A stretch of 64,000 bases of DNA from Betaproteobacteria bacterium. GTDB taxonomy: Bacteria; Pseudomonadota; Gammaproteobacteria; Burkholderiales; Usitatibacteraceae. Shown in pieces: positions 45,601 to 54,706 of this stretch (position 1 is its first letter; every line of letters begins with the position of its first letter). The DNA lies in NCBI GenBank assembly GCA_016720925.1, contig JADKJR010000001.1:682001-746000 (forward strand), in the 5' to 3' direction. A model generated the notes under the pieces. The model did not search any database and was not told where the DNA came from. It saw nothing but the letters and a program-made list of their open reading frames with translations. Position numbers and translations under genes: made by a program.

Positions 45601-46635
45601 CTAATGTCGGTCGCCGACGGAAAGTGGGACGGCGCGTATTTCGTCGCCCGCGTGGATATTCAATGCAGCTGCTGTATCGGCACCGAGTGGAAACCTGTCA
45701 GCCACTGGCGCTGCGGCGACCAGTGCCGCGCGGAAATTTCCAAACCCGATGTTGGAGACCAGATATATCACTGCATCGACGGCTGGCGCGAGATTGCTCA
45801 CCACTGCTTCGAACCCGCAGCTGTGCGCGACCGCATTTACGTCATCCAGATCGCACTCGACGGTCGGGCCAGCATCGAAAATATCCACGTAGCCTTCATA
45901 TCGAAAGCCCTCACCTTCCAGCATGCGCCGGGCCGGAATCGTTTGCGGATGCGTCTGGCCGATCGCCGCCTGCGCCTCGGGCGAAAGGAACGAAGTGTAC
46001 AGCGGATGTTTTGGCATCAACTCGGCGACAAATGATTTCTTGCCAATGCCGGTCAGGTAATCCGCCTGCGAAAACTCCATGGAAAAAAATCGCCGGCCAA
46101 GGCTCTCCCAGAACGGCGATTGGCCGTTGTCGTCCGACACGCCGCGCAGTTCAGCGATAATTTTTTTTGAGAATCGCTGGCGATGCTGCGCGAGGAACAG
46201 AAAGCGCGATTTGGACAGAAGATGCCCATTGCGATCCCGGCGGTATTCTGGCGCCAGGAACAGTGAGCAAAGTTCACTGTGCCCCGTGTGATCGTTGCTG
46301 AGAAATAGTGTTTGCGTTTGCGTGAATACTCCCAGTTCCTGCGAGGCATGCACGGCGAGGCCCACCCGATACGAGTACCACGCCTGGCGCAGCCCAACGG
46401 CAGTCGCAAGACCGCAGGTGCCGACCACGCGCCTCGTCAACGTGTCTTCCAGCACGAACAGGAACAGCTCATCGGCTTTCTGCGCCGTCCCGGCAAACGA
46501 TGCATTGGAAGCTTCGATACGCAGCGAAAGTGCCGCTTCACTTGAAGGCAAGGTCGTCAGTCCAACCCCGGCTGACTTGATGAGCTGTAACAGCGCAGGC
46601 AAGTCGGCACTGGTGATCGGACGGATGATCATCAT
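45601..46635 (-). CDS. astA: arginine N-succinyltransferase
   Basis: First step of the AST pathway; it transfers succinyl from succinyl-CoA to the alpha-amino group of arginine. It has 344 residues. It begins MMIIRPITSADLPALLQLIKSAGVGLTTLP and has VVGTCGL, RVGLAVHASQELGVF, LFLAPEYRRDRNGHLLSKSRFLF and AELMPKHPLYTSFL, all AstA landmarks. Its ATG overlaps the astC stop (ATGA at 46632-46635), indicating translational coupling. Confidence 0.94.
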   Translation of the reverse strand: MMIIRPITSADLPALLQLIKSAGVGLTTLPSSEAALSLRIEASNASFAGTAQKADELFLFVLEDTLTRRVVGTCGLATAVGLRQAWYSYRVGLAVHASQELGVFTQTQTLFLSNDHTGHSELCSLFLAPEYRRDRNGHLLSKSRFLFLAQHRQRFSKKIIAELRGVSDDNGQSPFWESLGRRFFSMEFSQADYLTGIGKKSFVAELMPKHPLYTSFLSPEAQAAIGQTHPQTIPARRMLEGEGFRYEGYVDIFDAGPTVECDLDDVNAVAHSCGFEAVVSNLAPAVDAVIYLVSNIGFGNFRAALVAAAPVADRFPLGADTAAALNIHAGDEIRAVPLSVGDRH

Positions 46636-47925
46636 GAAGGTTGCACAGTCTGCTTGACGGATACAGCAGTTGCCTCGCTTGCCAGCATCTCGCCAATCAC
46701 CGCATCGAAGCGCTGCAAGCCCAGGTCCACATCTTCGGCCGTAATCAGCAGGGAGGGCGCGAGCCGGATCACGTTGGTGCCCGCGACGAGAATCATCAGG
46801 CCGTGTTTTTCCGACATCTTCACGAATTCCTTGGCGCGCCCGTGCCACGCGGGAATCAGCTCGCAGCCAAACCACAGGCCGCTGGCGCGAATGTCGGTGA
46901 ACAGGTGATGTTTCTGGTTGAGCGCGTGAAGACCGGCCGACAACTGCGCGGAGCGCGCCGCAATATTGGCGCGGGTTTCCGCGGTTGATATCACGTCGAG
47001 CACCGCAAGCGCCACCGCGCATCCGAGCGCATTGCCGCCATAAGTGCTGCCGTGGGCGCCGACGGTGAAGCTTCTGGCAATTTTCTCCGTGGTCAGCATG
47101 GCGCCGATGGGAAAGCCGCCACCGAGTCCCTTGGCGGACGTGAGAATGTCCGGTGTCACGCCGCAATCCATGTAGGCATACAGCGGGCCGGTACGGCCGG
47201 CGCCGGATTGCACTTCGTCAAAAATCAGCAACGCTTCATGTTGATCGCAAAGTTCGCGCAGGCCTTTGAGAAATTCGCGTGTGGCCGGCAGCACGCCACT
47301 TTCGCCCTGCACCGGTTCGACGATGACTGCGCAGGTGTTGGCGGAAATGTGTTTGCGTACCGCCGCGAGGTCATTGAATGGCAGATGGGTGATTCCCTCT
47401 GGCAGTGGCCCGTAGCCTTGCGTGTATTTGGCCTGTCCGCCGACGGTCACGGTGAACAGGGTGCGGCCATGGAATGAATCATGGAAAGAAATGATCTCGT
47501 TCTTGTCGCTTTCCGAGTTGGTGCTCGGCGGAACCGGCGCGCGGATGGTGATCACAGGCGACTTTGCGGGCGAGCTTCAGCGCGGCTTCGTTGGCCTCGG
47601 CGCCGGAGTTGGCAAAGAAGACGCGCTCGGCGAACGTGAGTTCACACAATCGTTGCGCGAGACGAATGGCGGGCTCGTTGGCCAGCACATTGGCGACATG
47701 CCAAAGCTTGCCGGCCTGCTCGGTCAGCGCATTGACGGCAGCCGGGTGCGCATGGCCGAGCGAGCTGACCGCGATGCCGCCGGCGAGGTCGAGATACTCG
47801 CGGCCCGCCTGGTCCCAGACGCGCGAACCCTTCCCGCGCACGGGAATGAAACTGCCGGGTGCGTACGTGGGCACCATCACCTCGTCGAAGGTAGAACGGG
47901 TAACCGGCTGAGCGTTTTGCGGCAT
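46632..47925 (-). CDS. astC: succinylornithine aminotransferase, one frameshift
   Basis: PLP-dependent class III aminotransferase, third step of the AST pathway and close to ArgD. The start at 47925 (MPQNAQPVTR) has AGGAG seven bases upstream. The N-terminal part (DLAGGIAVSSLGHAHP, FFANSGAEANEAALKLAR) stays in frame until about 47515-47530. There the frame must change by one base to reach KNEIISFHDSFHGRTLFTVTVGG. The rest is intact, with LIFDEVQSGAGRTG, the PLP Lys in TSAKGLGGG and GSTYGGNALGCAVA. As given, the two halves read as separate frames (47479-47925 and 46632-47555). Likely one functional gene. Confidence 0.88.
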
Positions 47926-48006
47926 TGATTTCTCCTGAAGCAGCATGCGGGTGAACGATATTTTATGCGGGTGAGGCGGCGCGCGCGTGATGCTTCGGCG
48001 CTATAC

Positions 48007-48072
48007 AAACACTAGCATTGGTGCGGGCTCCATGACAAAAGTATCGGAAAAGCCGCGTCAATGCTTGACTTT
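48007..48072. repeat. palindromic repeat, copy 8
   Basis: Arms at 48007-48027 (AAACACTAGCATTGGTGCGG) and 48051-48072 are the most diverged pair, with several mismatches. It lies after the stop of the AstE-like gene and before astC on the same strand, so it could partly separate the two transcriptionally. Confidence 0.78.
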
Positions 48073-48153
48073 GACTAATTTTTAGAATGGGAATGCCGAT
48101 GCGTTTTCACAGATAGTCAACGGGCGGCCGTTTGTGCGTCTTCGCACAGATCG

Positions 48154-49284
48154 TCAGGCGCCCAGCAACTTTCCGGTGCGAAATGCCTTGGCCCCGGCCA
48201 CCTTGGCGAGCCGCATGTCGGCGCTGGCAAAATAGCGATTCTCCCGCGCGTACATGACGCCATCGGTATGGCTTACCAGCGTGCAGACTTCGGCCGTGAG
48301 CGGATTGATGACTTCGGCAACTGCGTCGCCCGCTTGAATCCAGTCACCGGGTGCTTTCAGGAACACCAGCACACCGCTGACGGGCGACTTGATGGTCTCC
48401 GCGCCCGCGAGCGGCGTGGCCGGATATTTGAGGTCCGGAAGCGGCGTCGCCGCGTTACTGCCGCCGCCATCAATCACGCCACGATGGATGAGGAAGGCAA
48501 TGATGTTCTCGGCGTCTTGCTTCGCGAGCGCGTGGTTCACATCGGTCTGGCTGCGCAATTCCACGGTGACGGAAAGACACGCCATCGGAATTGGAAAACG
48601 GCCCTTGAAGTGATCCGCCAACTGCCACCAGGTCTGCGAACAGGCCTCGTCGAAGGGATTGTCGCCGCTCTCGGTCGCCAGCAATGTCGCGTAGGCGCCA
48701 AGATAACGCGCAAGCGGCTCGCACTGCGGCCATAGCGGCGTGCCGGTGTACAGGTGCAATACCGCGTCGGTGTCGCAGTGCAGGTCCAGCACCACATCGG
48801 CATCGCACGACAGGCGCATCAGGACGCGCCGCATGCTTTCAAGTTCGGTATGCGGGACCAGCGCATCAAGTTCGGCCAGCATGGCTTCGCGCACCACGCG
48901 TGCGTTGGATTCGCCGCTCACGGTCAACCTTGGTTCGACGCGGTCAACAATGGCCGGATACATCGCCGGATAGTGGCGGTTGAAGTTTTCACCGGTCGCC
49001 ATTTCGAATCGGCCGATCTGGCTGTGCAGCAAGGTTTGCGAGAGCCCAATTGGATTGGCCACCGGAACCACCACGATTTCACCGGTGATTTTCCCCGCCG
49101 CTTCCAACTCGGCAAATCGCTCGCGCAGGTGATGCGCGACCAGCATGCCGGGCAACTCATCGGCGTGCAGCGATGCCTGGATGTAGATCTTTTGCCCTGG
49201 TTTTCCATTGCCATAGTGAAAGCTGACGATTTCGCGATGGGTGCCGACGTAGGTCGAAAGCAGGGGATGTTCAATGGTTTGCAT
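48154..49284 (-). CDS. AstE/aspartoacylase-family deacylase
   Basis: A 376-residue zinc-dependent M14-type deacylase. The zinc motif is SLHADELPG (His-x-x-Glu), with ENFNRHYPA and LDLHCD downstream. Residues about 305-376 form a C-terminal beta domain (SPVSGVLVFLKAPGDWIQAGD) typical of the COG3608 succinylglutamate desuccinylase/aspartoacylase group. True AstE is shorter, about 320-330 residues. Position next to astCADB makes removal of succinate from N-succinylglutamate, the last AST step, its likely job, but the family also includes other N-acyl amino acid deacylases. It follows a basic amino acid-type binding protein on the same strand. Confidence 0.85.
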   Translation of the reverse strand: MQTIEHPLLSTYVGTHREIVSFHYGNGKPGQKIYIQASLHADELPGMLVAHHLRERFAELEAAGKITGEIVVVPVANPIGLSQTLLHSQIGRFEMATGENFNRHYPAMYPAIVDRVEPRLTVSGESNARVVREAMLAELDALVPHTELESMRRVLMRLSCDADVVLDLHCDTDAVLHLYTGTPLWPQCEPLARYLGAYATLLATESGDNPFDEACSQTWWQLADHFKGRFPIPMACLSVTVELRSQTDVNHALAKQDAENIIAFLIHRGVIDGGGSNAATPLPDLKYPATPLAGAETIKSPVSGVLVFLKAPGDWIQAGDAVAEVINPLTAEVCTLVSHTDGVMYARENRYFASADMRLAKVAGAKAFRTGKLLGA

Positions 49285-49366
49285 AATGACCAGTTTTTTT
49301 GGCGCGTTGCGCTGGCGCCGGCGTAACGATGCTGCGATCGTTACGCCGTAAGCAGATTGTCGAGAC

Positions 49367-50218
49367 CTACCTTACGGTGGGCGCTTTTGTCGCGGCACCG
49401 CAATCCGATCCGCTCGCGCAGGTTCCGGATATGTCGAAATCGAAATACTTGTTCTGGATTTTCTTGTAGATGCCATTGCTCTGAATCGATTTGATGGCCG
49501 TATTGAAGGCGTTGCGCAACGACGCCTCGCCTTTTCGCAGGGTGATACCCGCGCCGGCGCCAAACACCAGTGGATCGATAAAATTCGGCCCGAGCAATTC
49601 AAAGTCCTTGCCCAGCGGTTTTTTCAGAAAGCCTTCCGAAGCGGCAACGCCGTCCATGAAGGCGCCATCAATTCGACCCGCCGCGAGCTCGACGAATATT
49701 TCGTCAGGCTTCGCAAAACGTACGATGGTGGATTCCTTGAATGTATCGGCCGCAAAACGGTCATGCGCCGTGCCGCGTGCGACGCCAATGCGCTTGCCCT
49801 TGAGGCCGGCTGCCGACACCGTGAGGCCGCTGGCTTTCCGGACCACGAAGCGAGCCGGTGTACGGTGATATTTGTCGGAAAAGGCAACAACCTTTTCGCG
49901 CTCGTCGGTGATCGACATCGAGGCGATGACGGCATCGATTCTCTTGTCATGCAATGCGGGGATCATGCTGTCGAAATCCAGTTGCACGAATGTGCATTCC
50001 GCCTTCATCTGTTCGCAAAGCGCATGCGCAATGTCGATATCAAAGCCGACAGGCTTGCCGTCGGCGATCTGGCTGAATGGTGGATACGCGCTGTCCACAC
50101 CGATCTTGATTTTCCGGACCTCCTTAACGGGTTGTGTCACTTGGGCAAACGCCGCCGTTTGCAGAACCGGGAAGATAAAGAGGGCAGCAATCAGGGAAAA
50201 AGCAAATATTTTCTTCAT
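49367..50218 (-). CDS. family 3 basic amino acid-type ABC substrate-binding protein
   Basis: A 283-residue periplasmic protein of the ArtJ/HisJ/AotJ type. The signal peptide is MKKIFAFSLIAALFIFPVLQTAAFA. Core: IGVDSAYPPFSQIADGKPVGFDIDIAHALCEQMKAEC, VVAFSDKYHRTPARFV, GVARGTAHDRFA and DGAFMD. Two Cys near the C-terminus (GTCASGSDC) could form a disulfide. Heading the minus-strand series that includes the deacylase and astCADB, it is a good candidate for arginine or ornithine capture. Permease and ATPase genes are missing here. Confidence 0.88.
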   Translation of the reverse strand: MKKIFAFSLIAALFIFPVLQTAAFAQVTQPVKEVRKIKIGVDSAYPPFSQIADGKPVGFDIDIAHALCEQMKAECTFVQLDFDSMIPALHDKRIDAVIASMSITDEREKVVAFSDKYHRTPARFVVRKASGLTVSAAGLKGKRIGVARGTAHDRFAADTFKESTIVRFAKPDEIFVELAAGRIDGAFMDGVAASEGFLKKPLGKDFELLGPNFIDPLVFGAGAGITLRKGEASLRNAFNTAIKSIQSNGIYKKIQNKYFDFDISGTCASGSDCGAATKAPTVR

Positions 50219-50400
50219 GGACTTGGTCTTTCTCGTGCGGGTGGATATGACTGCAAATGACTGCAAGTTGCTAGTTTGCCCCATATCGGGCCGTTTGGTA
50301 CGTCGGGCAAGTCGCGCGCGTTGCACGTGCGCGGCAGGTGCGATTGCGTGGCGCCGATCGATCGCCGTTATCATGTCCGCAGATTCACTTTCCTGTTCGT

Positions 50401-51186
50401 ATGCCTTCCATCCTGATTTTCGCCTGCATCGCCGTCGCGGTGCTGGTTACGTCCTTCATTTCCGGCATTCTCGGCATGGCCGGCGGCATGATCCTGATGG
50501 GGGTGCTGCTGGCGCTGTTGCCGCTGCCGGCGGCGATGATGCTGCACGGTATCACCCAACTGACCTCAAACGGCTGGCGTGCGTGGCTGTGGCGGTCGCA
50601 CGTGGACTGGCGGGTATTTCGCGGCTATGCGCTGGGCGCGTTCATGGCGCTGGGAGCCTTTTTCGTCGTACAGTTTGTCGTCAGCAAGCCGGCTGCGTAT
50701 ATTTTGCTGGGGTTGACACCTTTTGTGAGCGTTGTCCTGCCGAAGCGGCTCTCGCTGAATGTGGATGATCGCGGTCAGCCGCTGATGTGCGGTGCGGTTT
50801 GCACGGGCCTGCAACTGCTCGCGGGCGTGTCCGGGCCGTTGCTTGATGTGTTTTTTGTGCGTTCCGCGCTGGATCGGCGCGGCGTAGTCGCGACCAAGGC
50901 CATGTCGCAAACACTGGGTCACGTCATCAAGATTTTCTATTTTGGCGGCATCAGCATATTCATCGCCAATGGCGGCATGCGCAACAGCGTTGTCGCCGAA
51001 TTGTCATTGCCATTGATCGTCGCCTGCGTCGCGCTGGCGTTCACCGGCACCACGCTTTCCCGACGCGTGCTCGACAAAATGTCCGATGCCAACTTTCGCC
51101 TGTGGACGCAGTGGACCATCATGACGTTAGGGGTGATTTATCTGGCGAGCGGGTTGTGGATGATCGCGGGCCTGGGCCGTGGGTAG
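50401..51186 (+). CDS. TauE/SafE family membrane protein
   Basis: A 261-residue integral membrane protein with about seven to eight helices. It belongs to the sulfite exporter TauE/SafE (DUF81) family: ISGILGMAGGMILMGVLL near the start and LGHVIKIFYFGGIS in the second half are family-like. Members export sulfite, sulfoacetate or related organic anions; the substrate here is unknown. ATG 50401 starts the first helix. It is divergent from the binding-protein gene and ends four bases from the convergent arylesterase gene. Confidence 0.87.
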   Translation: MPSILIFACIAVAVLVTSFISGILGMAGGMILMGVLLALLPLPAAMMLHGITQLTSNGWRAWLWRSHVDWRVFRGYALGAFMALGAFFVVQFVVSKPAAYILLGLTPFVSVVLPKRLSLNVDDRGQPLMCGAVCTGLQLLAGVSGPLLDVFFVRSALDRRGVVATKAMSQTLGHVIKIFYFGGISIFIANGGMRNSVVAELSLPLIVACVALAFTGTTLSRRVLDKMSDANFRLWTQWTIMTLGVIYLASGLWMIAGLGRG

Positions 51187-51190
51187 GCCA

Positions 51191-51802
51191 CTAAACGGCG
51201 CCTGATTTTTTGAGCAACTTGGCAACGGCCTCGGCGATTTGCGCGTAGCCCCTGGCGTTGGGATGGATCAGGTCGGATTTGAGCGCATTGTCGCGCAGGA
51301 TGCTTTTGAGCACGTCGTCGTTGAACGGGATCGCAAACTCTTTCGCGATGTCGGCGTAGAAATCAGGCGGGGACAGCGACAAGCCCGGCTTCGGCGTAGC
51401 GATGAGCACAACACCGATCCCTTTTCCTCGTGCCAGCTTGATCATCGCGCGCACGTTGGCGGCTACCGACGCGTCGCCTTGCTTGCGCAGGAAATCATTG
51501 CCGCCGTGGCACAGGATCAGCAGTTTTGGCTTGGTTTCTTCCAGCACATCGGGCAATCGCTGCAACCCATCGGCGCTGACCTCTCCCGGCACGCCGGCGT
51601 TAACCACCTTGCGGCCAACCAGCGATTGCAATTGTGCGGGATAGGATTCCGCCGGTGCCGCGCCGGTGCCGAAGGTGAGGCTGTCGCCGAATGCCACCAC
51701 CACGTCGTTGTTGCCGAGCGGTGAGACTTGCGGCGGCTTGCTGCAACCGGCAAGCAGCAAGGCGGACAGGAGGAACGTACAACGCAGGTATCGAAATTTC
51801 AT
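51191..51802 (-). CDS. SGNH/GDSL arylesterase lipoprotein
   Basis: A 203-residue TesA-like esterase. The lipobox LLLAGC puts a lipid anchor on Cys20. The four SGNH blocks are visible: FGDSLTFG (Ser41), the Gly in VNAGVPGE, GGNDFLR and DLIHPNARGY (Asp177, His180). Family enzymes cleave aryl esters or thioesters; the substrate is unknown. The lipid anchor is the main difference from secreted TesA. It is divergent from sdaA, with palindrome copy 9 between. Confidence 0.9.
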   Translation of the reverse strand: MKFRYLRCTFLLSALLLAGCSKPPQVSPLGNNDVVVAFGDSLTFGTGAAPAESYPAQLQSLVGRKVVNAGVPGEVSADGLQRLPDVLEETKPKLLILCHGGNDFLRKQGDASVAANVRAMIKLARGKGIGVVLIATPKPGLSLSPPDFYADIAKEFAIPFNDDVLKSILRDNALKSDLIHPNARGYAQIAEAVAKLLKKSGAV

Positions 51803-51880
51803 GGCGCCAGCTTAGCGGAGAAACGAGCTGTCAAGCCGTCGCCATGTAGAGCGCCTCGCTTCGCGGGCTGTAGCGAAGTA

Positions 51881-51951
51881 TTAAACACAAGCACTGGCGC
51901 AGGTGTGCGGGCCTAAAACCCGCTGAACGCCGCGCCAGTGCTTGTGTTTAA
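51881..51951. repeat. palindromic repeat, copy 9
   Basis: Perfect 20-bp arms at 51881-51900 (TTAAACACAAGCACTGGCGC) and 51932-51951, with an inner GCGGG/CCCGC stem in the loop. It has CACAAG/CTTGTG where copy 4 has CTCAAG/CTTGAG, a compensated change. It sits between divergent genes, 72 bases from the sdaA ATG and 79 from the esterase ATG. Confidence 0.92.
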
Positions 51952-52022
51952 GATCCTACAACGCTTCCCGATTGTCCACAGGCTTTGTGGCAAGCTACCC
52001 GCACTTCAATCCGGAAAATGCC

Positions 52023-53399
52023 ATGTACATCAGCCTGTTCGACATGTTCAAAATCGGCATCGGTCCGTCCAGTTCGCACACGGTTGGTCCCATGCGCGCG
52101 GCGCGGCGCTTTCTGGTCGAGATGCCGGAAGCCGATTTCGCGCGCATTCATCGCGTCGAGGTGGAATTGTATGGCTCGCTTGCGCACACCGGCCACGGGC
52201 ACGGCACCGACATGGCGATCTTGCTGGGGCTGGAGGGCGCGTTGCCTGATTTCGTCGATACCACCACCGTTGCCCAGCGCGTGCATGACATTCACGTGTC
52301 GCGCGAGATTTTGCTGCTGGGCAAGGCGCGCGTGCATTTCGATTGCGATCGCGAACTGATCTTCAACCGCGTCGACTTGTTGCCGGTGCATTCCAATGGC
52401 ATGCGCTTCGCCGCGTTCGATACAGCGGGCAAACTGATCGCGGAGCGCGAGATGTATTCCATCGGCGGCGGCTTTGTGGTCGATACCGATGAGGCGTTTG
52501 TCGGCAGTCCACGCGGCGTGGAAAAACGCGTTCCCTTTCACTTCGAAACCATGGACGAATTGCTGGAGCTGGCGAAATTGGCGAACCGGCCCATGCACGA
52601 ACTGTTGATGGAAAACGAGATCGCCTTGCGCGGCGAGGCGGCCACGCGCGAATTCATTGCGCGCATGAAAGAGGTAATGTTCGAGTGCATCGATCGCGGC
52701 ATGCGTACCGACGGCATGCTGCCGGGCGGGCTCAAGGTGAATCGCCGAGCCAAGGCCATCGCCGCGCGCCTCAACAAGACCGACGCGCATGTCAGTGAGG
52801 GTGCCATGAACTGGGTGAGTGTGTATGCGATTGCGGTCAACGAGGAAAATGCGGCGGGCGGACGGGTAGTGACCGCACCCACCAATGGCGCGGCAGGGGT
52901 GGTGCCGGCGGTGCTGCGCTATTACCAGGATTTTCGCGATGCGGATGACGCAGGCATCACCCGCTTTGTGCTGGCGGCCGCCGCAATCGGCGCGCTGTGC
53001 AAACGCAACGCTTCTATCTCCGGCGCGGAGGTCGGTTGCCAAGGCGAGGTCGGCTCGGCCGCGGCGATGGCGGCGGGTGGCCTCGCGGCGGCACTCGGCG
53101 CCAGCAATGAACAGATTGAAAATGCCGCCGAGATCGCGCTCGAACATCATCTCGGCATGACTTGTGATCCCATCGGCGGACTGGTGCAGATTCCGTGTAT
53201 CGAACGCAATGCCATGGGCGCGGTCAAAGCAATCAATGCATGTTCACTGGCGATGCTCGGTGACGGCTCGCACATGGTGAGCCTCGATCAGGCGATCGAG
53301 ACCATGCGCCGGACCGGAGCGGATATGCAGAGCAAATACAAGGAAACGTCGCTGGGGGGGCTGGCGATCACGGTGTCGGTGCGATTGGTGGAGTGCTGA
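52023..53399 (+). CDS. sdaA: L-serine ammonia-lyase (L-serine dehydratase)
   Basis: A 4Fe-4S enzyme that deaminates L-serine to pyruvate and ammonia. It has 458 residues, similar to E. coli SdaA. The beta domain begins SLFDMFKIGIGPSSSHTVGPM. The alpha domain has APTNGAAGVVPAVL, GAEVGCQGEVGSAAAMAAGGL, HHLGMTCDPIGGLVQIPCIERN, and the Cys residues there are the cluster ligands. The C-terminus (KYKETSLGGLA) is complete. ATG 52023 fits the family start. The short promoter region holds palindrome copy 9. Confidence 0.95.
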   Translation: MYISLFDMFKIGIGPSSSHTVGPMRAARRFLVEMPEADFARIHRVEVELYGSLAHTGHGHGTDMAILLGLEGALPDFVDTTTVAQRVHDIHVSREILLLGKARVHFDCDRELIFNRVDLLPVHSNGMRFAAFDTAGKLIAEREMYSIGGGFVVDTDEAFVGSPRGVEKRVPFHFETMDELLELAKLANRPMHELLMENEIALRGEAATREFIARMKEVMFECIDRGMRTDGMLPGGLKVNRRAKAIAARLNKTDAHVSEGAMNWVSVYAIAVNEENAAGGRVVTAPTNGAAGVVPAVLRYYQDFRDADDAGITRFVLAAAAIGALCKRNASISGAEVGCQGEVGSAAAMAAGGLAAALGASNEQIENAAEIALEHHLGMTCDPIGGLVQIPCIERNAMGAVKAINACSLAMLGDGSHMVSLDQAIETMRRTGADMQSKYKETSLGGLAITVSVRLVEC

Positions 53400-53529
53400 T
53401 TCGCCCACGAAGCCTTTTTTTGCGCGACAATGCTCGCACCTGCAATTTCACGAAAGCGCTCCCGGGCTACTCAACGAAGCGCGAACAAAGCACGACAACC
53501 ATCGGCACTCGGATTCGGGGATTATTGAT

Positions 53530-54651
53530 ATGACCTACGCTGCGATCACCGGTTGGGGCAAATGCCTGCCACCCGCCATACTCACCAATGCGGACCTGTC
53601 GACTTTTCTGCCGACCGATGATCACTGGATCGTCAGCCGCACCGGCATGAAGGAACGGCGCATCACACATGTCCCGGCGATCGAACTGGCGTACGTTGCG
53701 TCGGCACGGGCGCTCGCCTGCGCGGGTATCCAGCCCGATGACCTTGATCTCATCATTTACGGCAGCTGCAGTTTTGACGAACATGTCCCCAATTCCGCAT
53801 CGGGCGTTCAAGTGCGGCTCGGCGCGCACAAAGCGGCGGCGATGGATGTGAATACCGCCTGCACCAGCTTTCTCTACGGCATGTCGACGGCGACCGCGTT
53901 TATCAAGTCGGGCGCCGCGAAGAAGGTTCTGGTCATCGGCGTCGAGAACATTTCGCAATACATGGATTGGCATAATCGCAATGTGGCCGTACTGTTTGGC
54001 GATGGCGCGGCGGCCTGCGTATTCGAGGCGAGCGAAAACGAAGAAGGTGTCATCGCCCAAAAACTTCAATGCCTTGCCGACTCACGCCAATCCTTGCGAG
54101 TTCGCGGCATGGGCGGGATATACGCCAACCTTGGCACCCAGCTCGGCGATACGCGCTGGGATTTCGACGGCCAGGAAATTTTCAAGAAGGCGGTCACCGG
54201 CATGGGCGAAGGCAGCCTCGACGTCATGCGGCAGGCGGGTGTGACCATCGATGACATTGAAGTGATTGTCCCCCATCAGGCGAATCTTCGCATTCTCGAA
54301 GCCGTCGCCAAACGCGCCGGCGCATCGATGGACAAGGTGTTCCTCACCATTCACAAGTACGGCAATATGAGTGCCGCGACCGCGCCGGTTGCGCTGGTGG
54401 AAGCCCTGGAAGCGGGGCGCGTCAAACCCGGTTCACTGGTGCTGATCCCGGCCTTCGGCGGAGGCCTGACCATGTCCGCTCACCTGATTCGCTGGGGTTC
54501 GCGGGTCACGCCGATCGCCACCACCGATATCGATTTGCCGCCGTGCGAGAAGACGGCGTTGCAGATGGTGCAGGAAATCATGGCCCAAAAGGAGCCGCGT
54601 GGCCGGTCTGAGGCATCGCTGATGAGTCCCAAGTTCATCGAGGAGATGTAG
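53530..54651 (+). CDS. FabH-like 3-oxoacyl-ACP synthase III
   Basis: A 373-residue thiolase-fold condensing enzyme. The Cys-His-Asn triad is Cys111 (NTACTSF), His249 (VPHQAN) and Asn279 (KYGNMSA). The start YAAITGWGKCLPPAILTNADLS and W.V.RTGMKERR are typical of KAS III. It is about 50 residues longer than E. coli FabH, with an extra C-terminal segment after the final GGGLTM (about 325-373). It may initiate fatty acid synthesis or make a specialised acyl chain; the longer form favours a specialised role. It stands alone downstream of sdaA. Confidence 0.85.
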   Translation: MTYAAITGWGKCLPPAILTNADLSTFLPTDDHWIVSRTGMKERRITHVPAIELAYVASARALACAGIQPDDLDLIIYGSCSFDEHVPNSASGVQVRLGAHKAAAMDVNTACTSFLYGMSTATAFIKSGAAKKVLVIGVENISQYMDWHNRNVAVLFGDGAAACVFEASENEEGVIAQKLQCLADSRQSLRVRGMGGIYANLGTQLGDTRWDFDGQEIFKKAVTGMGEGSLDVMRQAGVTIDDIEVIVPHQANLRILEAVAKRAGASMDKVFLTIHKYGNMSAATAPVALVEALEAGRVKPGSLVLIPAFGGGLTMSAHLIRWGSRVTPIATTDIDLPPCEKTALQMVQEIMAQKEPRGRSEASLMSPKFIEEM

Positions 54652-54706
54652 TTTGCATTGTGGCCGGACGTGCAGCGCGCAATGATGTCATGTGGTACTC
54701 GCCATA

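Noticed and set aside
46632..47925. Treating the two astC frames as separate genes
   Set aside because: Together they give one complete class III aminotransferase with a single-base break.
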